Of a stretch of 64,000 nt of DNA, positions 23,164 through 32,233 are shown in pieces. Under the pieces are notes generated by a model that made no database searches, was not told where the DNA came from, and was given only the letters and a program-made list of their open reading frames with translations. The position numbers and the translations under genes were made by a program. Origin of the DNA: Deinococcales bacterium (lineage in GTDB: Bacteria; Deinococcota; Deinococci; Deinococcales; JAAFIG01); assembly GCA_013298595.1 (NCBI GenBank), contig JAAFIG010000008.1, positions 62,001 to 126,000 of the forward strand, given 5' to 3'. How positions within the stretch are numbered: the stretch's first letter is position 1; the number at the start of each line of letters is the position of its first letter.

Positions 23164-24783
23164 CTACTCTGTTTCGCCACCTTTAGCCCCTGTATCACCA
23201 GGTACAGGAATCATCGGTGTTTGCAGACTGGCTTTTTGCCCTCGAGCTTTTAGTTTGCCTTCTAGCACTTCCATTGCTTTAACCTCACCATGCACTAAGC
23301 GTACTTCGCCTGTGACAGCTTTACTCCACTCGAGTAATTCGGTTTGGTCTGCATGTGCCGAGAATCCACCAACGGTTAATACCTTGGCATTGACAGCGAT
23401 GCTTTCACCAAATAAGGTAATACGATCTGCACCGTCTATTAGCATCCTGCCAAGTCCACCTTGTGGTTGATAACCCACAATCACAACACTGGTTGATTTT
23501 TTAGCAATATGATTTTGCAAATGATGCAAAATTCTGCCACCCGTCAGCATGCCGCCACCCGCAATAATAATTGCCGAACCTTGCATAGTGTTTAAAGCTT
23601 TACTTTCTTCGATGCTGCTGGTGTATTTAAAATTCTTGGGTTCAAAAGGATTGCGGTTATCGGTGTAATACTTTTGCACACTTGGCTCAAATTCGTAGCG
23701 AGCAGCAGCATAAACTTCTTCAATTCGACTTGCCAGCGGGCTATCGACAAAAACAGGTAATGTTGGAATTAAATTGGCTTCTTCCATGCGGGCAATGTGA
23801 TACAAAATATCTTGGGTACGCTCTAAAGCAAAACTTGGAATCAAAATTTTACCACCCATCTGCACTGCATCATGCAGAATCTTGGCAAATTCCTCGAGTG
23901 TTTGCTCAAATGGTTTATGGTCACGGTCGCCATATGTGCTTTCCATCAGTACAATGTCAGCATCTGGGCATGGCATGGCATCAGGTAAAATATCTTTACG
24001 GGCATTGCCAATATCGCCACTGAAAACAAATCGTCCTTCACTGGATTCAAATAAGAAACTAGCACTACCTGGGATGTGTCCAGCCACTTGGGCTGTTACT
24101 CGTAAACCGTTCCACTCGAGTGGTTTGTTGTACTCGATGGGTTGAAACAAAGCCAAGGTTTTTTGTACATCGGTATCATCGAATAAAGGTGGTTTGATGT
24201 CCTTGCGTTTTTTGCGTTGATCACGTTCAAAATCTTCTTTTTGAATTTTTGCTGAATCAAGTAGTAAATGTTCAACAATTTCTCGAGTGCTTGGCGTAGC
24301 ATAAATTGGTTTGCTATAGCCAGATTTTACCAGTTTTGGTAAGCGTCCAGCGTGGTCTAAATGGGCATGAGATAAGAAAAACCCATCGAGCTGAGCAATA
24401 CTGTATGCCCATTCGAGATCGTTTAAGGCATCTAAGGCTTTAGACCCCTGAAATTGTCCACAGTCGAGCATCACATTTTGACCACCCATACGCAGCCAAT
24501 GGTTGCTACCAGTCACTGTGTGGGCTGCTCCATAACTTTCTACCGAGAACTCGGCACGGGTTGTAAGGCGGTTTTTTGTGGTTGCCTTTGCCACAGGTTT
24601 TTTTTCAGGCATAGATTTTACTGCCGCAACAGGTGCCTGTTTGGTTTGTGCTGCTGTTTGAGCTACCAACGCCCCAATTTCGACACCATTCTCGACAATA
24701 ACAATTTCTTCACCATGAGCAGCACGCTCAAGGAGTTTCTCGAGATGCGCTTTAGCTTCTTCGATACTAACTAATGTTTTCAT
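23164..24783 (-). CDS. Phd/YefM-antitoxin domain fused to a beta-CASP metallo-beta-lactamase nuclease
   Basis: The protein has 539 residues. Residues 1-45 look like a Phd/YefM antitoxin N-domain: VSIEEAKAHLEKLLERAAHGEEIVI then NGVEIGALV. An Ala/Pro/Lys linker (about 46-75) leads to a CPSF/RNase J-like domain (about 78-530). Zinc ligands show in SHAHLDH (139-144, HxHxDH), VAGHIPGSA, FSGDIGN and GFSAHAD; ESTYGDRDH and DSPLAS mark beta-CASP. Such enzymes process RNA. In toxin-antitoxin systems the Phd domain binds DNA and its own operator; here no toxin gene is adjacent. The fusion is one frame from a leaderless ATG (TAGACT 7 nt upstream), and no second start is needed. It looks native, with several CTCGAG sites. 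Confidence 0.85.
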   Translation of the reverse strand: MKTLVSIEEAKAHLEKLLERAAHGEEIVIVENGVEIGALVAQTAAQTKQAPVAAVKSMPEKKPVAKATTKNRLTTRAEFSVESYGAAHTVTGSNHWLRMGGQNVMLDCGQFQGSKALDALNDLEWAYSIAQLDGFFLSHAHLDHAGRLPKLVKSGYSKPIYATPSTREIVEHLLLDSAKIQKEDFERDQRKKRKDIKPPLFDDTDVQKTLALFQPIEYNKPLEWNGLRVTAQVAGHIPGSASFLFESSEGRFVFSGDIGNARKDILPDAMPCPDADIVLMESTYGDRDHKPFEQTLEEFAKILHDAVQMGGKILIPSFALERTQDILYHIARMEEANLIPTLPVFVDSPLASRIEEVYAAARYEFEPSVQKYYTDNRNPFEPKNFKYTSSIEESKALNTMQGSAIIIAGGGMLTGGRILHHLQNHIAKKSTSVVIVGYQPQGGLGRMLIDGADRITLFGESIAVNAKVLTVGGFSAHADQTELLEWSKAVTGEVRLVHGEVKAMEVLEGKLKARGQKASLQTPMIPVPGDTGAKGGETE

Positions 24784-24796
24784 TGTACTTAGTCTA
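24784..24796 (-). promoter_or_regulatory. Leaderless -10 (TAGACT, 7 nt to ATG) of the Phd-nuclease gene
   Basis: On the minus strand TAGACT (24796-24791) is followed by AAGTACA and the ATG at 24783. It shows that the antitoxin-like N-terminus is translated. Confidence 0.6.
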
Positions 24797-24929
24797 CATC
24801 AAATGAGGTGGAACAAAGGGATAATCGGTTGTACTACGCAGCTTTTATTGTTGGAGATACATATTTTTGGTGCTCACGTGTGATGAGAATCACACCAGCT
24901 CCGCACTTTTTAAGGTAATCTTATCAATT

Positions 24930-26237
24930 GTGACTTTACCTTCTGTTCAAGGCGACCTTAAACAATTCTCTCCAAAAACAGTGCTTGAACGCATTGCCCA
25001 AGAAAAACTCGAGGGAATTCTGCATTTTCGATTTGCTGATGAAATTATCAATACCAAAATGATTGTGGCAGGTCAGCGCTTAGGTGGTATTATCAGCCCG
25101 TTTGTACCGCAATGGAGTAACTTGCTGGTGCCAAAGTTCATGAACTCAGAAGTTTATGAACGTGCACGATTACAACATATTGATGCCGCAGGTGCTTTAC
25201 GCAGCCTTGAGCAACAAGGTGTATTACCCCGAACAAGCTTAGAAAATATTCTGTCTATCAGAGCTAAAATGGCATTACTGCCGATTTTGAGTCGCTCGGA
25301 TGGTAGATTTTTATTTGTCCCACGAATCGTGACCCAAGATTTCCTCGAGCCAGGTATTGGTATTTCGCCATTACTTGAGCAATTAGCTGCCCAAACCTCA
25401 ATTGATATTGAACCAAGTGCGACATATCAAGTATTTGAAAATACGGTTAAGCATAGCCAGCATTTGGATGCGGTTTCACTTGAAATCATTGCCGCTTTAG
25501 CCAACGAATTAACGTTACTCGAGGTTGCCCAACGCACCCATTTGATGTGGGATGAATTGGGGCAAAAGATTCGTACTCTCGAGTCACAAGGTATGATTCG
25601 TTTGCAATTACCTACCGAAGTGACTCGTTTTGAGGCGTTTGAACGGGCTTCAGAAACCACGTTCAAACCAACTAAACGCATCCGTCAACGCTTGATCCCT
25701 GGTGATCTCGCCCCAGATTTTGTGCTGTCAGGTTTAGGTGGAACAGTTGTGCGCTTATCTGCTTACAAAGGTAAACGCGTACTGATTCGTTTTAATCGTC
25801 AAGCTGGATGCCCAATTTGTAACCCCCGCAACCGCGAATTTATTCGACTCTATCCACAATTCCAACAAGCCAATGTTGAACTCATAGGCATTTTTGGATC
25901 ATCAGAAGATGTTTTACCCTTAGGTATTGGTAAGCAAAACCCACCATACCCAGTGCTTGCCGATCCACAAGATACAATATATGCAAAATATGGTGTGGAA
26001 CGCAGTTTATGGGGATTACTCAGTCCAAAAAATTGGCAAAATATGGATAGTGTTAAAGAAGGCACTAAAATGGAAACATTCCGACCCAATGGTGATGGTG
26101 AAGTTACCCGAATGCCAGCTGAATTTCTGATTAACGAAGAAGGTTATATCGAACAAGCCCATTATCATGCGTTTGCAACAGACTTTTTACCCCTCGAGAC
26201 ATTATTAACAGATTGGCTCAAAATTCGTAGTAAGTAA
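24930..26237 (+). CDS. DUF4388 (PATAN) domain fused to a peroxiredoxin-like domain
   Basis: The protein has about 435 residues. The N-terminus SVQGDLKQFSPKTVLERIAQEKLEGILHF matches the DUF4388/PATAN start, a domain tied to signalling in Deinococcota and deltaproteobacteria. A helical middle (about 90-255) with PILSRSDGRFLFVPR follows. The C-terminal part (about 265-435) is an AhpC/TSA-type thioredoxin fold: LAPDFVLSGLGGTVVRLSAYKGKRVLIRF, then GCPICNPR with Cys294 and Cys297, and YPVLADPQDTIYAKYGVERS. It would reduce peroxides or sense redox state. The GTG at 24930 suits the domain start and has TAATCT 8 nt upstream; an in-frame TTG at 24867 is the alternative. Confidence 0.78.
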   Translation: MTLPSVQGDLKQFSPKTVLERIAQEKLEGILHFRFADEIINTKMIVAGQRLGGIISPFVPQWSNLLVPKFMNSEVYERARLQHIDAAGALRSLEQQGVLPRTSLENILSIRAKMALLPILSRSDGRFLFVPRIVTQDFLEPGIGISPLLEQLAAQTSIDIEPSATYQVFENTVKHSQHLDAVSLEIIAALANELTLLEVAQRTHLMWDELGQKIRTLESQGMIRLQLPTEVTRFEAFERASETTFKPTKRIRQRLIPGDLAPDFVLSGLGGTVVRLSAYKGKRVLIRFNRQAGCPICNPRNREFIRLYPQFQQANVELIGIFGSSEDVLPLGIGKQNPPYPVLADPQDTIYAKYGVERSLWGLLSPKNWQNMDSVKEGTKMETFRPNGDGEVTRMPAEFLINEEGYIEQAHYHAFATDFLPLETLLTDWLKIRSK

Positions 26238-26604
26238 AATCATACCTCGAGTAATTGCTTGCAGGATAATCGGTTTGTAGCTGTTTGTATTCAAGGTATT
26301 TTGTGATTGTTGCTTTACAATTTGATGAAAAATCGTTCACTCGAGATTTTACCCTCAAAATCCATAAAAAATGGTCGGTTGTTGCAGATATTTTGGATAA
26401 CTCAGGATTGCTCAATTCTCCAAGAATCCCCAAAAAGCCTGTTTGAATTGGACTAAATAAAGATTTGTTAAATATGTGAAATTCTTCGCTATTGACGCTT
26501 TTTTAAATATTAAAACTCGCGTTAAAGCTTGTCTGTGACAGACCTACTGGAAATTTAGAATTATTATGATATAGTACTGGCAGTTATAAGGAGTTTATAA
26601 ACCT
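26238..26604. other. Intergenic stretch with a short inverted repeat
   Basis: No convincing gene is seen. It contains CTCGAG near 26246 and 26340, a 13-bp inverted repeat GTCTGT-G-ACAGAC at 26531-26543, and -10-like hexamers TATGAT (26565-26570) and TATAGT (26570-26575) ahead of the secreted-protein gene. AAGGAG at 26588-26592 is its ribosome-binding site. Confidence 0.5.
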
Positions 26605-27054
26605 ATGAAAATTTTTGCATTGAAAGTCATTTCTTCACTCTTCGTCGCCTTGCTGATGTCTAATGCTTCAGCTCAATCCAATTCGGCTGCTGATGCTGTA
26701 CTTGCTGTTTGCCGCGCTGTTGGTGTCACTGCTGCCCAAGCTAAAGATGCAACTGGCTGTGTAAAATTCTTGAAGGATAACAAGATTATTGATGGAAGTA
26801 CCGCAGATAGTCTAGCCATTGTATTGGTTACAGGCAAAATCAGCTCTGGTCAATTTGCTGTTTTTCTTGGTGATGTTCTGAATGGAACCGCAGCAGCTCC
26901 TTCTACAGCAGCTGCTCTCAGAACCTTAGGAATTCCTGCCAATACACCCGTAACTGCGGGTGTTGTTCAAAGCGTACTAAGCAACCCAGCTGTCACATCA
27001 GCTATCCAAAATAGCGATACATACAAGCTTTTAACATCACCAACCAGACCATAA
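26605..27054 (+). CDS. Small secreted alanine-rich protein
   Basis: The 149-residue protein has a strong signal peptide (ALKVISSLFVALLMSNASAQS). The mature part is Ala/Val/Thr-rich and probably helical, with two cysteines (AVCRAVGV and TGCVKF) that could pair. I do not recognise the family. It has its own promoter region, a good ribosome-binding site (AAGGAG 13 nt before the ATG) and its own terminator, so it is monocistronic. It contains no CTCGAG, unlike its neighbours. It precedes the polysaccharide locus but nothing ties it to that function. Confidence 0.72.
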   Translation: MKIFALKVISSLFVALLMSNASAQSNSAADAVLAVCRAVGVTAAQAKDATGCVKFLKDNKIIDGSTADSLAIVLVTGKISSGQFAVFLGDVLNGTAAAPSTAAALRTLGIPANTPVTAGVVQSVLSNPAVTSAIQNSDTYKLLTSPTRP

Positions 27055-27065
27055 GATGTTCTATT

Positions 27066-27102
27066 AGCCCTGATATGGTTGTTTGCCAATCAGGGCTTTT
27101 TT
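27066..27102 (+). terminator. Rho-independent terminator after the secreted protein
   Basis: The 9-bp stem AGCCCTGAT / ATCAGGGCT has a 14-nt loop and is followed by a run of six T. It begins 12 nt after the stop codon. Confidence 0.85.
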
Positions 27103-27154
27103 ATGCACCAATATAGACAGTTTTCAGGTCAAACCCTGTATAGGTTAGGGAAAT

Positions 27155-27715
27155 ATGCTAAAAGATATGGCTCGAGTCATCACAACCATTTTGATTTGTA
27201 TGCTTGGAGTATGGTTTGGGCAGCAAGCCTGGATCAGTTATCAAACACAACAAACACTCGAGAACACATTACAGATATTTGGTAAAGGCGAATTTGATCA
27301 GGCTCGAGTTGCCCTCGAGCAAAGGATTGTTCAATCGCCCAATAATGCTGAATTGCATCGGATGCTTGGCAGAACCCTCAATCTGATGGCTGTTTTTCGC
27401 CGTGATAAGAACGCCCAGCAAGAAAGTATTCGTGTGCTCGAGCGATGTGTGCAACTGGATTCTTTTAGCGCTATTAACTGGTTTGAACTTGCTACGGCTT
27501 ACACAAATGCTGGACAAAACCAATTAGCCGAACAAAGCTATATCAAAAGTCTTGAACGCGATCCACGCAATAGTAATTACTTGTTTACATTCGGGTTTTT
27601 CTATGAGCGCCAAAAGAAATGGCAAAAAGCAATTGAGTTTTACACAACCAGTCTTGAAGTGCATCAAGATGCTCTTGTGCAAAGTGCGCTGACTCGAGTT
27701 CAGGAAATGTTGTGA
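27155..27715 (+). CDS. Membrane-anchored TPR protein
   Basis: The 186-residue protein has one N-terminal membrane helix (VITTILICMLGVWFGQQAW). Tetratricopeptide repeats follow (about residues 40-180): LHRMLGRTLNLMAVF, NWFELATAYTNAGQNQLAEQSYIKSLERDPRN and FTFGFFYERQKKWQKAIEFYTTSLEVH. Its stop overlaps the GTG start of the O-antigen-ligase-like gene (GTGA). TPR partners are often encoded with or fused to Wzy/WaaL-type enzymes, so it likely helps organise that enzyme at the membrane. Confidence 0.82.
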   Translation: MLKDMARVITTILICMLGVWFGQQAWISYQTQQTLENTLQIFGKGEFDQARVALEQRIVQSPNNAELHRMLGRTLNLMAVFRRDKNAQQESIRVLERCVQLDSFSAINWFELATAYTNAGQNQLAEQSYIKSLERDPRNSNYLFTFGFFYERQKKWQKAIEFYTTSLEVHQDALVQSALTRVQEML

Positions 27716-28974
27716 ATAGACTAGCCTCTCAGGTTCAGTTACCACAATGGCAACAATCCCTTGGTCAGATGCTCGAGGTGTGTGCCGCAATTGGTTTGTT
27801 ATTAGCCTTTGCTTTTGCTACGTTAAGTGGTGGTGCAACGTATTGGTGGGCATTGTTTGGTTTGCGAGTCTTGTTTTTAGTTAGCGCTGTCTGTTGGTTA
27901 GCAAGTGGTGTATTTCTTGGCAGATTACTTTTGCCACGCTTTTCGGTGGTGCTGGCAGTGTCAGCCTATGCTTTGTGGACACTTATTTGCACATGGACAA
28001 GCCAGTACCAGTTTGCTAGCTTGGAAGGGCTTGCTGATACTGCCATGTATCTAGGTGCTTTATTGATTGCAGCTGGGGTCTTGACAACCCACTCGAGAAG
28101 GCGCTGGTGGTTCGCTGTTTTTATGGTGGTTGCAGTATTACATGGTGTTTATGCACTAGCCCAAACTCAAGGTTTAAGGTTTACACCACAATTTGAAAAT
28201 CTTATTGCTAGCACTTATTACAACCCTAATCAGTATGCAGCTTTTCTTGATTTAGCAATACCACTGTTTTGTGCCTTAGTACTTTTCACAATACATAAAA
28301 GTATACGTATGATAGCGGTTATTTTGGCTTTATTGATGTTTAGCAATCGATTAATCAGTGATTCATGGGGTGGATTATTGTCTGTTGGGTTTGCATTATT
28401 CTTTTTATTTACTTATTACATCTCAACTAAAAAAGGCATAGGTTTTGCGCTTAATGCCTTTGTACTTGTTATTTTTGCGGTTACTTCGGTAACTATTATT
28501 ACCTACCAGTATATTCGGATTAATCAGCCAGCAAAAATGCAAAAAATAGTGCAAGGAATTCAATTAAATCTTGGATTACGGTATAACATCTATAAAAGTA
28601 ATTTTGGTCTCATCGCAAAATACCCAGTTTTTGGTGTTGGACCAAGCAATTATGTGCGAGCATTTCCAGAATTTAGAGCACCTCGAGCTGATGGTTCTGG
28701 TAATGCAACACATCGTCAAGTTGAACATGCCCATAATGATCTGATGCACATTGCTGTTGAAACAGGTTTATTAGGGGCATTTTTATATCTTTCAGTGCTT
28801 GTTACGTCCTTATGGCGAAGTAATGCCATCCCCATTTTCTTTGCTTTAGTTGCTTTGATCGGGCATGGTTTAGGTGATAGCAATTTTTCTTTTATTCAAG
28901 GGAACGCTTTTATGGGTTTTGTGCTGTTAGGAATGCTTGCCAGCAAAGATTCGATAGGGGATAGGTCAGTGTGA
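27712..28974 (+). CDS. O-antigen ligase / polymerase family membrane protein (Wzy_C)
   Basis: The 420-residue polytopic protein has about ten hydrophobic helices. The large periplasmic loop carries the Wzy_C signature: FGVGPSNYVRAFPEFR, then RQVEHAHNDLMHIAVETGLLGAFLYL (the conserved H-N-D pattern). Such proteins transfer an undecaprenyl-linked glycan to lipid A core or protein, or polymerise repeat units. If the organism is a Deinococcota member without lipopolysaccharide, a protein or another lipid would be the acceptor (inference). The GTG start overlaps the TPR stop, so it is coupled. It opens the polysaccharide locus. Confidence 0.85.
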   Translation: MNRLASQVQLPQWQQSLGQMLEVCAAIGLLLAFAFATLSGGATYWWALFGLRVLFLVSAVCWLASGVFLGRLLLPRFSVVLAVSAYALWTLICTWTSQYQFASLEGLADTAMYLGALLIAAGVLTTHSRRRWWFAVFMVVAVLHGVYALAQTQGLRFTPQFENLIASTYYNPNQYAAFLDLAIPLFCALVLFTIHKSIRMIAVILALLMFSNRLISDSWGGLLSVGFALFFLFTYYISTKKGIGFALNAFVLVIFAVTSVTIITYQYIRINQPAKMQKIVQGIQLNLGLRYNIYKSNFGLIAKYPVFGVGPSNYVRAFPEFRAPRADGSGNATHRQVEHAHNDLMHIAVETGLLGAFLYLSVLVTSLWRSNAIPIFFALVALIGHGLGDSNFSFIQGNAFMGFVLLGMLASKDSIGDRSV

Positions 28975-29136
28975 TTTAACTCGGCAGAAATGGCTTCCAG
29001 ACCATACTCAAGACTGTTTATCTGGTCAACCTAAAATGTATCCTCACTAAATACTTAGGCTACACTTATTTAGCTTGTCCTAGACGATTTAAAATCGGAC
29101 TCTTGCTACAAAGGTTGTAGCGATCAGCAGATCATC

Positions 29137-29177
29137 GTCACAAGGTGTTTTTGAGCGTGTGACGCTCGTGTGACGCT
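29137..29177. repeat. Tandem 11-bp repeat with an inverted half-site
   Basis: CGTGTGACGCT is present twice in tandem at 29156-29166 and 29167-29177. The inverted half CGTCACA lies at 29137-29143. It sits about 57 bp before the gene at 29234, so it may bind a regulator of the sugar-nucleotide genes downstream. Confidence 0.45.
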
Positions 29178-29233
29178 AAATCTTTAAGATTATTATTAGT
29201 AAGAGATAGCAAGTATGAACGGATAAAATCAAT

Positions 29234-29746
29234 ATGAACCAAGCAATAAACAGACGTAAAAAATTAGAACCTGCCAAACAAGAGGATTTGTTTATACAAG
29301 TGGCTCAAGCCTTTATGAACCAAAAGCTTAAAATAACAAAACAAACTTTAAGTTATTGCACAAATGTAAACAACCTTCGAGCCAAAATTGACCAGAAAAA
29401 TACGAGATGCCAGAGTATGCTTAGTTCAGTGCAGGGTGATGACCGCAAGAAACCTCAGGAAAGAGTGCAGTTGCTCATTCATCTCAACAATAGCTCGAGG
29501 CAAGCTTTAACAGCTCAAATTGACTCAAGTAAAATAAATTTAGTAGGTGAAATACTTTGTTGTGGTTTGATAACAATATTATTGAGTCAAGGTCATGCTA
29601 TCTTTGTTTCGTTTGTAGTATTTGTGCTCATAGTTCAGTGGTTTTTATTAAGGCAGAAAAACACTTTTATGGGATTTGTATTTTTACGTACAGGCACTGT
29701 GAAAAACCGCACAAATTTGTGGCTGAAAGTGGGTTGCAATGATTAA
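29234..29746 (+). CDS. Hypothetical membrane protein
   Basis: The 170-residue protein is one I do not recognise. The N-terminal half is soluble and charged (about residues 1-100, with KKPQERVQLLIHLNNSSRQ). Two adjacent hydrophobic helices follow at about 108-140 (NLVGEILCCGLITILLS and FVSFVVFVLIVQWFLL) before a basic tail. The gene overlaps the start of the phosphohexomutase gene by 8 bp, so the two are coupled. It could be an accessory membrane factor of the glycan locus. It has one CTCGAG. Confidence 0.55.
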   Translation: MNQAINRRKKLEPAKQEDLFIQVAQAFMNQKLKITKQTLSYCTNVNNLRAKIDQKNTRCQSMLSSVQGDDRKKPQERVQLLIHLNNSSRQALTAQIDSSKINLVGEILCCGLITILLSQGHAIFVSFVVFVLIVQWFLLRQKNTFMGFVFLRTGTVKNRTNLWLKVGCND

Positions 29747-31163
29747 ATTCGGTACAGATGGCTGGCGTGGAATTATCGCAGATGATTTTACAATCAGCAA
29801 TGTCAAGCTTGTGGCACAAGCTCATGCTCAGCACCTCAAAGTTCAAACAAGCCCTCGAGTGGTCATTGGTTACGATACCCGTTTCGCAGGTCGATTATTT
29901 GCCCAAACTGTGGCTCGAGTGATGGCAGCTAATGGCGTAGAGGTTTTCTTATGCGATGAGGCGGTTCCCACACCTGTTTTGTCTCATGCGGTCAAACACT
30001 TATCTGCCACTGGCGGTGTGATGATTACAGCTTCCCACAATCCAAGTGCTTATAACGGTTATAAAATCAAAGGTTCATATGGCGGTACTGCTACACCAAA
30101 TATCATCACTGCTATTGAATATGAACTGGCAAATCTCGAGCAAACACCAGAATTTCATCAGCATAAGCACCAAATCCAAAGTTTAAATCCATCGCCTGCT
30201 TATTTTCAGAGTCTTTGTCAAATCCTGGACTTAGAAAAAATCGGTCAATTCAAAGGCACAATCATTCATGACGCAATGGGTGGAGCAGGCGCAGGGTATC
30301 TCGAGCGTTTCTTGCAATATGCCAAACTTGCCATTTCATTCCAAGGAATCAGAAACATTGCAGACCCTATGTTTTATGGCATTAACCCAGAACCAATTCC
30401 AGCTAACTTAGTATTACTTGAGCAACATATGCGTTCACAACCACCTGCAAATTTTGCTGTCATTACCGATGGCGATGCTGACCGAGTAGGTGTGATGTTA
30501 CCAAACGGCGTATTTTTTAACAGCCACCAGATTTTTGCAGTGCTACTTGACCATTTGCACCAAAAAGGCTTACGTGGTCAAGTAATTAAAACAGTCTCGG
30601 GTAGTCAACTGATAGATGCTCTCGCCAAAAATCGCAACCTTGAATTACTCGAGACACCCATTGGCTTTAAGTACATCACAGATGCAATGCTTAGCCGTTC
30701 TGTGCTGATCGGTGGTGAAGAATCTGGAGGTTTTGGAGTCCAAGGGCATCTCCCAGAACGTGACGGCATTCTGAACGCCTTATTGCTGCTCGAAGCCTGT
30801 GCCACGCGAGATCAAACATTGGGTGAAATTTTTGCCCAACTCGAAACAGAAACAGGTTTAAAACATGCGTATGATCGGATTGATTTGCATCTAACCAGCC
30901 CCATAACCCGTGCTGAACTCAAGGCACGCTTAAAAACACTCAAAGTCATCGCAGACTTAGAGATTATCAAGTTTGATTATACAGATGGGGTCAAAATTTT
31001 CTTAACCAACTATGCCTGGATTTTATTTCGACCATCAGGTACAGAACCAATGTTGCGAATCTATAGCGAAGCACAAGATCTGCTGACAGTACAACAAATT
31101 CTGGCATTTGGACGTGTATTTTTTACTGACCAGCAACAAAACCAAGGAGTTCTTCATGAGTAA
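29739..31163 (+). CDS. Phosphohexomutase (phosphomannomutase/phosphoglucomutase)
   Basis: The 474-residue alpha-D-phosphohexomutase interconverts hexose 6- and 1-phosphates. The N-terminus KFGTDGWRGIIADDF, the phosphoserine loop TASHNPSAYNGYKI (near residue 100), the metal loop DGDADRVG, the sugar-binding GGEESGG and the phosphate-binding RPSGTEPMLRIY are all present. The next gene is ManC, so mannose-6-phosphate to mannose-1-phosphate (ManB role) is the likely local use, although specificity cannot be read from sequence alone. The start overlaps the preceding gene, and its stop overlaps manC by 8 bp. Confidence 0.9.
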   Translation: MIKFGTDGWRGIIADDFTISNVKLVAQAHAQHLKVQTSPRVVIGYDTRFAGRLFAQTVARVMAANGVEVFLCDEAVPTPVLSHAVKHLSATGGVMITASHNPSAYNGYKIKGSYGGTATPNIITAIEYELANLEQTPEFHQHKHQIQSLNPSPAYFQSLCQILDLEKIGQFKGTIIHDAMGGAGAGYLERFLQYAKLAISFQGIRNIADPMFYGINPEPIPANLVLLEQHMRSQPPANFAVITDGDADRVGVMLPNGVFFNSHQIFAVLLDHLHQKGLRGQVIKTVSGSQLIDALAKNRNLELLETPIGFKYITDAMLSRSVLIGGEESGGFGVQGHLPERDGILNALLLLEACATRDQTLGEIFAQLETETGLKHAYDRIDLHLTSPITRAELKARLKTLKVIADLEIIKFDYTDGVKIFLTNYAWILFRPSGTEPMLRIYSEAQDLLTVQQILAFGRVFFTDQQQNQGVLHE

Positions 31164-32226
31164 ATTTATCCCCGTTATCCTTGCTGGGGGCAGTGGCGAA
31201 CGCTTCTGGCCTCTCTCGAGACGCGCTAAACCCAAGCAATTCTTATCCTTTGATGGCACTGGACGCACATTACTGCAAGCAACAGCTGATCGTTTAATAC
31301 CACTATGTGATGGTTTAGAAGATATTCATATTGTCACAGGGCAAATGCACCGAGGTTTAATTCTAGAGCAACTGCCAGAATTACCACTCGAGAATTTAAT
31401 TGTTGAACCACAAGCAAAGGATACGGCTGCGGCAATATTGTTAGCAACGCTACGAATTGTTGAAAGTCACGGTACAGACGCAATTATCGGTATTTTCCCA
31501 TCGGATCATAATATAGGTAGTTCTCTCGAGTTCCAAAGTACGATGCGTGATGCAGTCGAAGTTGCCCAAAATAATGATTCCATTGTTACCCTTGGTATGA
31601 CACCAACATTTCCATCTACAGGATACGGCTATATTCAAAGTGGTCAGGATTATGATGCCAAAGCCAAAGCTGTGCAGCGTTTTGTTGAAAAACCCAATCT
31701 TGAAACAGCCGAAATTTATCTTGAACGTGGCGGATTTTATTGGAATGGTGGTATGTTTATTTTCCGTGCAGCTGTGATGCTGGCAGCATTTGCTGAATAC
31801 GCACCAGATATTGCTGCTATATTGCAACCAGTTAAAAACTACAAAGACCTCAAACTCGCATTTCAAAGCTTGCGTAAAGTGAGCATTGATTACGCAATTC
31901 TCGAGCCAAGCAGTTTAGCTAATAAGGTACTGGTTGTTCCTACTGATTTTTTATGGGACGACCTTGGCGATTGGAATGCACTAGCTCGGTTATTACAAGG
32001 CGATAATCCAAACCTTGAAATTGGCTCACATGTCGGATTAGATACTTCTGGTGCAATTTTGTACACAACAACAGGCGATGATTTAATCGTAACACTTGGA
32101 CTCGAAGATGTTTTAATTGTTCGGGATGGAGCAGTGACACTGGTTGCACATAAAACCCGAACGCAAGATATTCGTCGTTTAGTTGAAAAACTGAGAAGCG
32201 AACCTACACTCGAGAAATTTATTTAA
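31156..32226 (+). CDS. manC: Mannose-1-phosphate guanylyltransferase
   Basis: The 356-residue nucleotidyltransferase makes GDP-mannose from GTP and mannose-1-phosphate. The pyrophosphorylase signature ILAGGSGERFWPLSR and PKQFLSF start the chain; FPSDHNIG, GYGYIQSG, FVEKPN and WNGGMFIF follow. It is the short form without the C-terminal isomerase domain of ManC/AlgA. The ATG at 31156 has AAGGAG 6 nt upstream and overlaps the mutase stop by 8 bp; the open frame to 31108 lies inside that gene. It feeds the Gmd enzymes and mannosyltransferases of this locus. Confidence 0.92.
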   Translation: MSKFIPVILAGGSGERFWPLSRRAKPKQFLSFDGTGRTLLQATADRLIPLCDGLEDIHIVTGQMHRGLILEQLPELPLENLIVEPQAKDTAAAILLATLRIVESHGTDAIIGIFPSDHNIGSSLEFQSTMRDAVEVAQNNDSIVTLGMTPTFPSTGYGYIQSGQDYDAKAKAVQRFVEKPNLETAEIYLERGGFYWNGGMFIFRAAVMLAAFAEYAPDIAAILQPVKNYKDLKLAFQSLRKVSIDYAILEPSSLANKVLVVPTDFLWDDLGDWNALARLLQGDNPNLEIGSHVGLDTSGAILYTTTGDDLIVTLGLEDVLIVRDGAVTLVAHKTRTQDIRRLVEKLRSEPTLEKFI

Positions 32227-32233
32227 AACAAAT

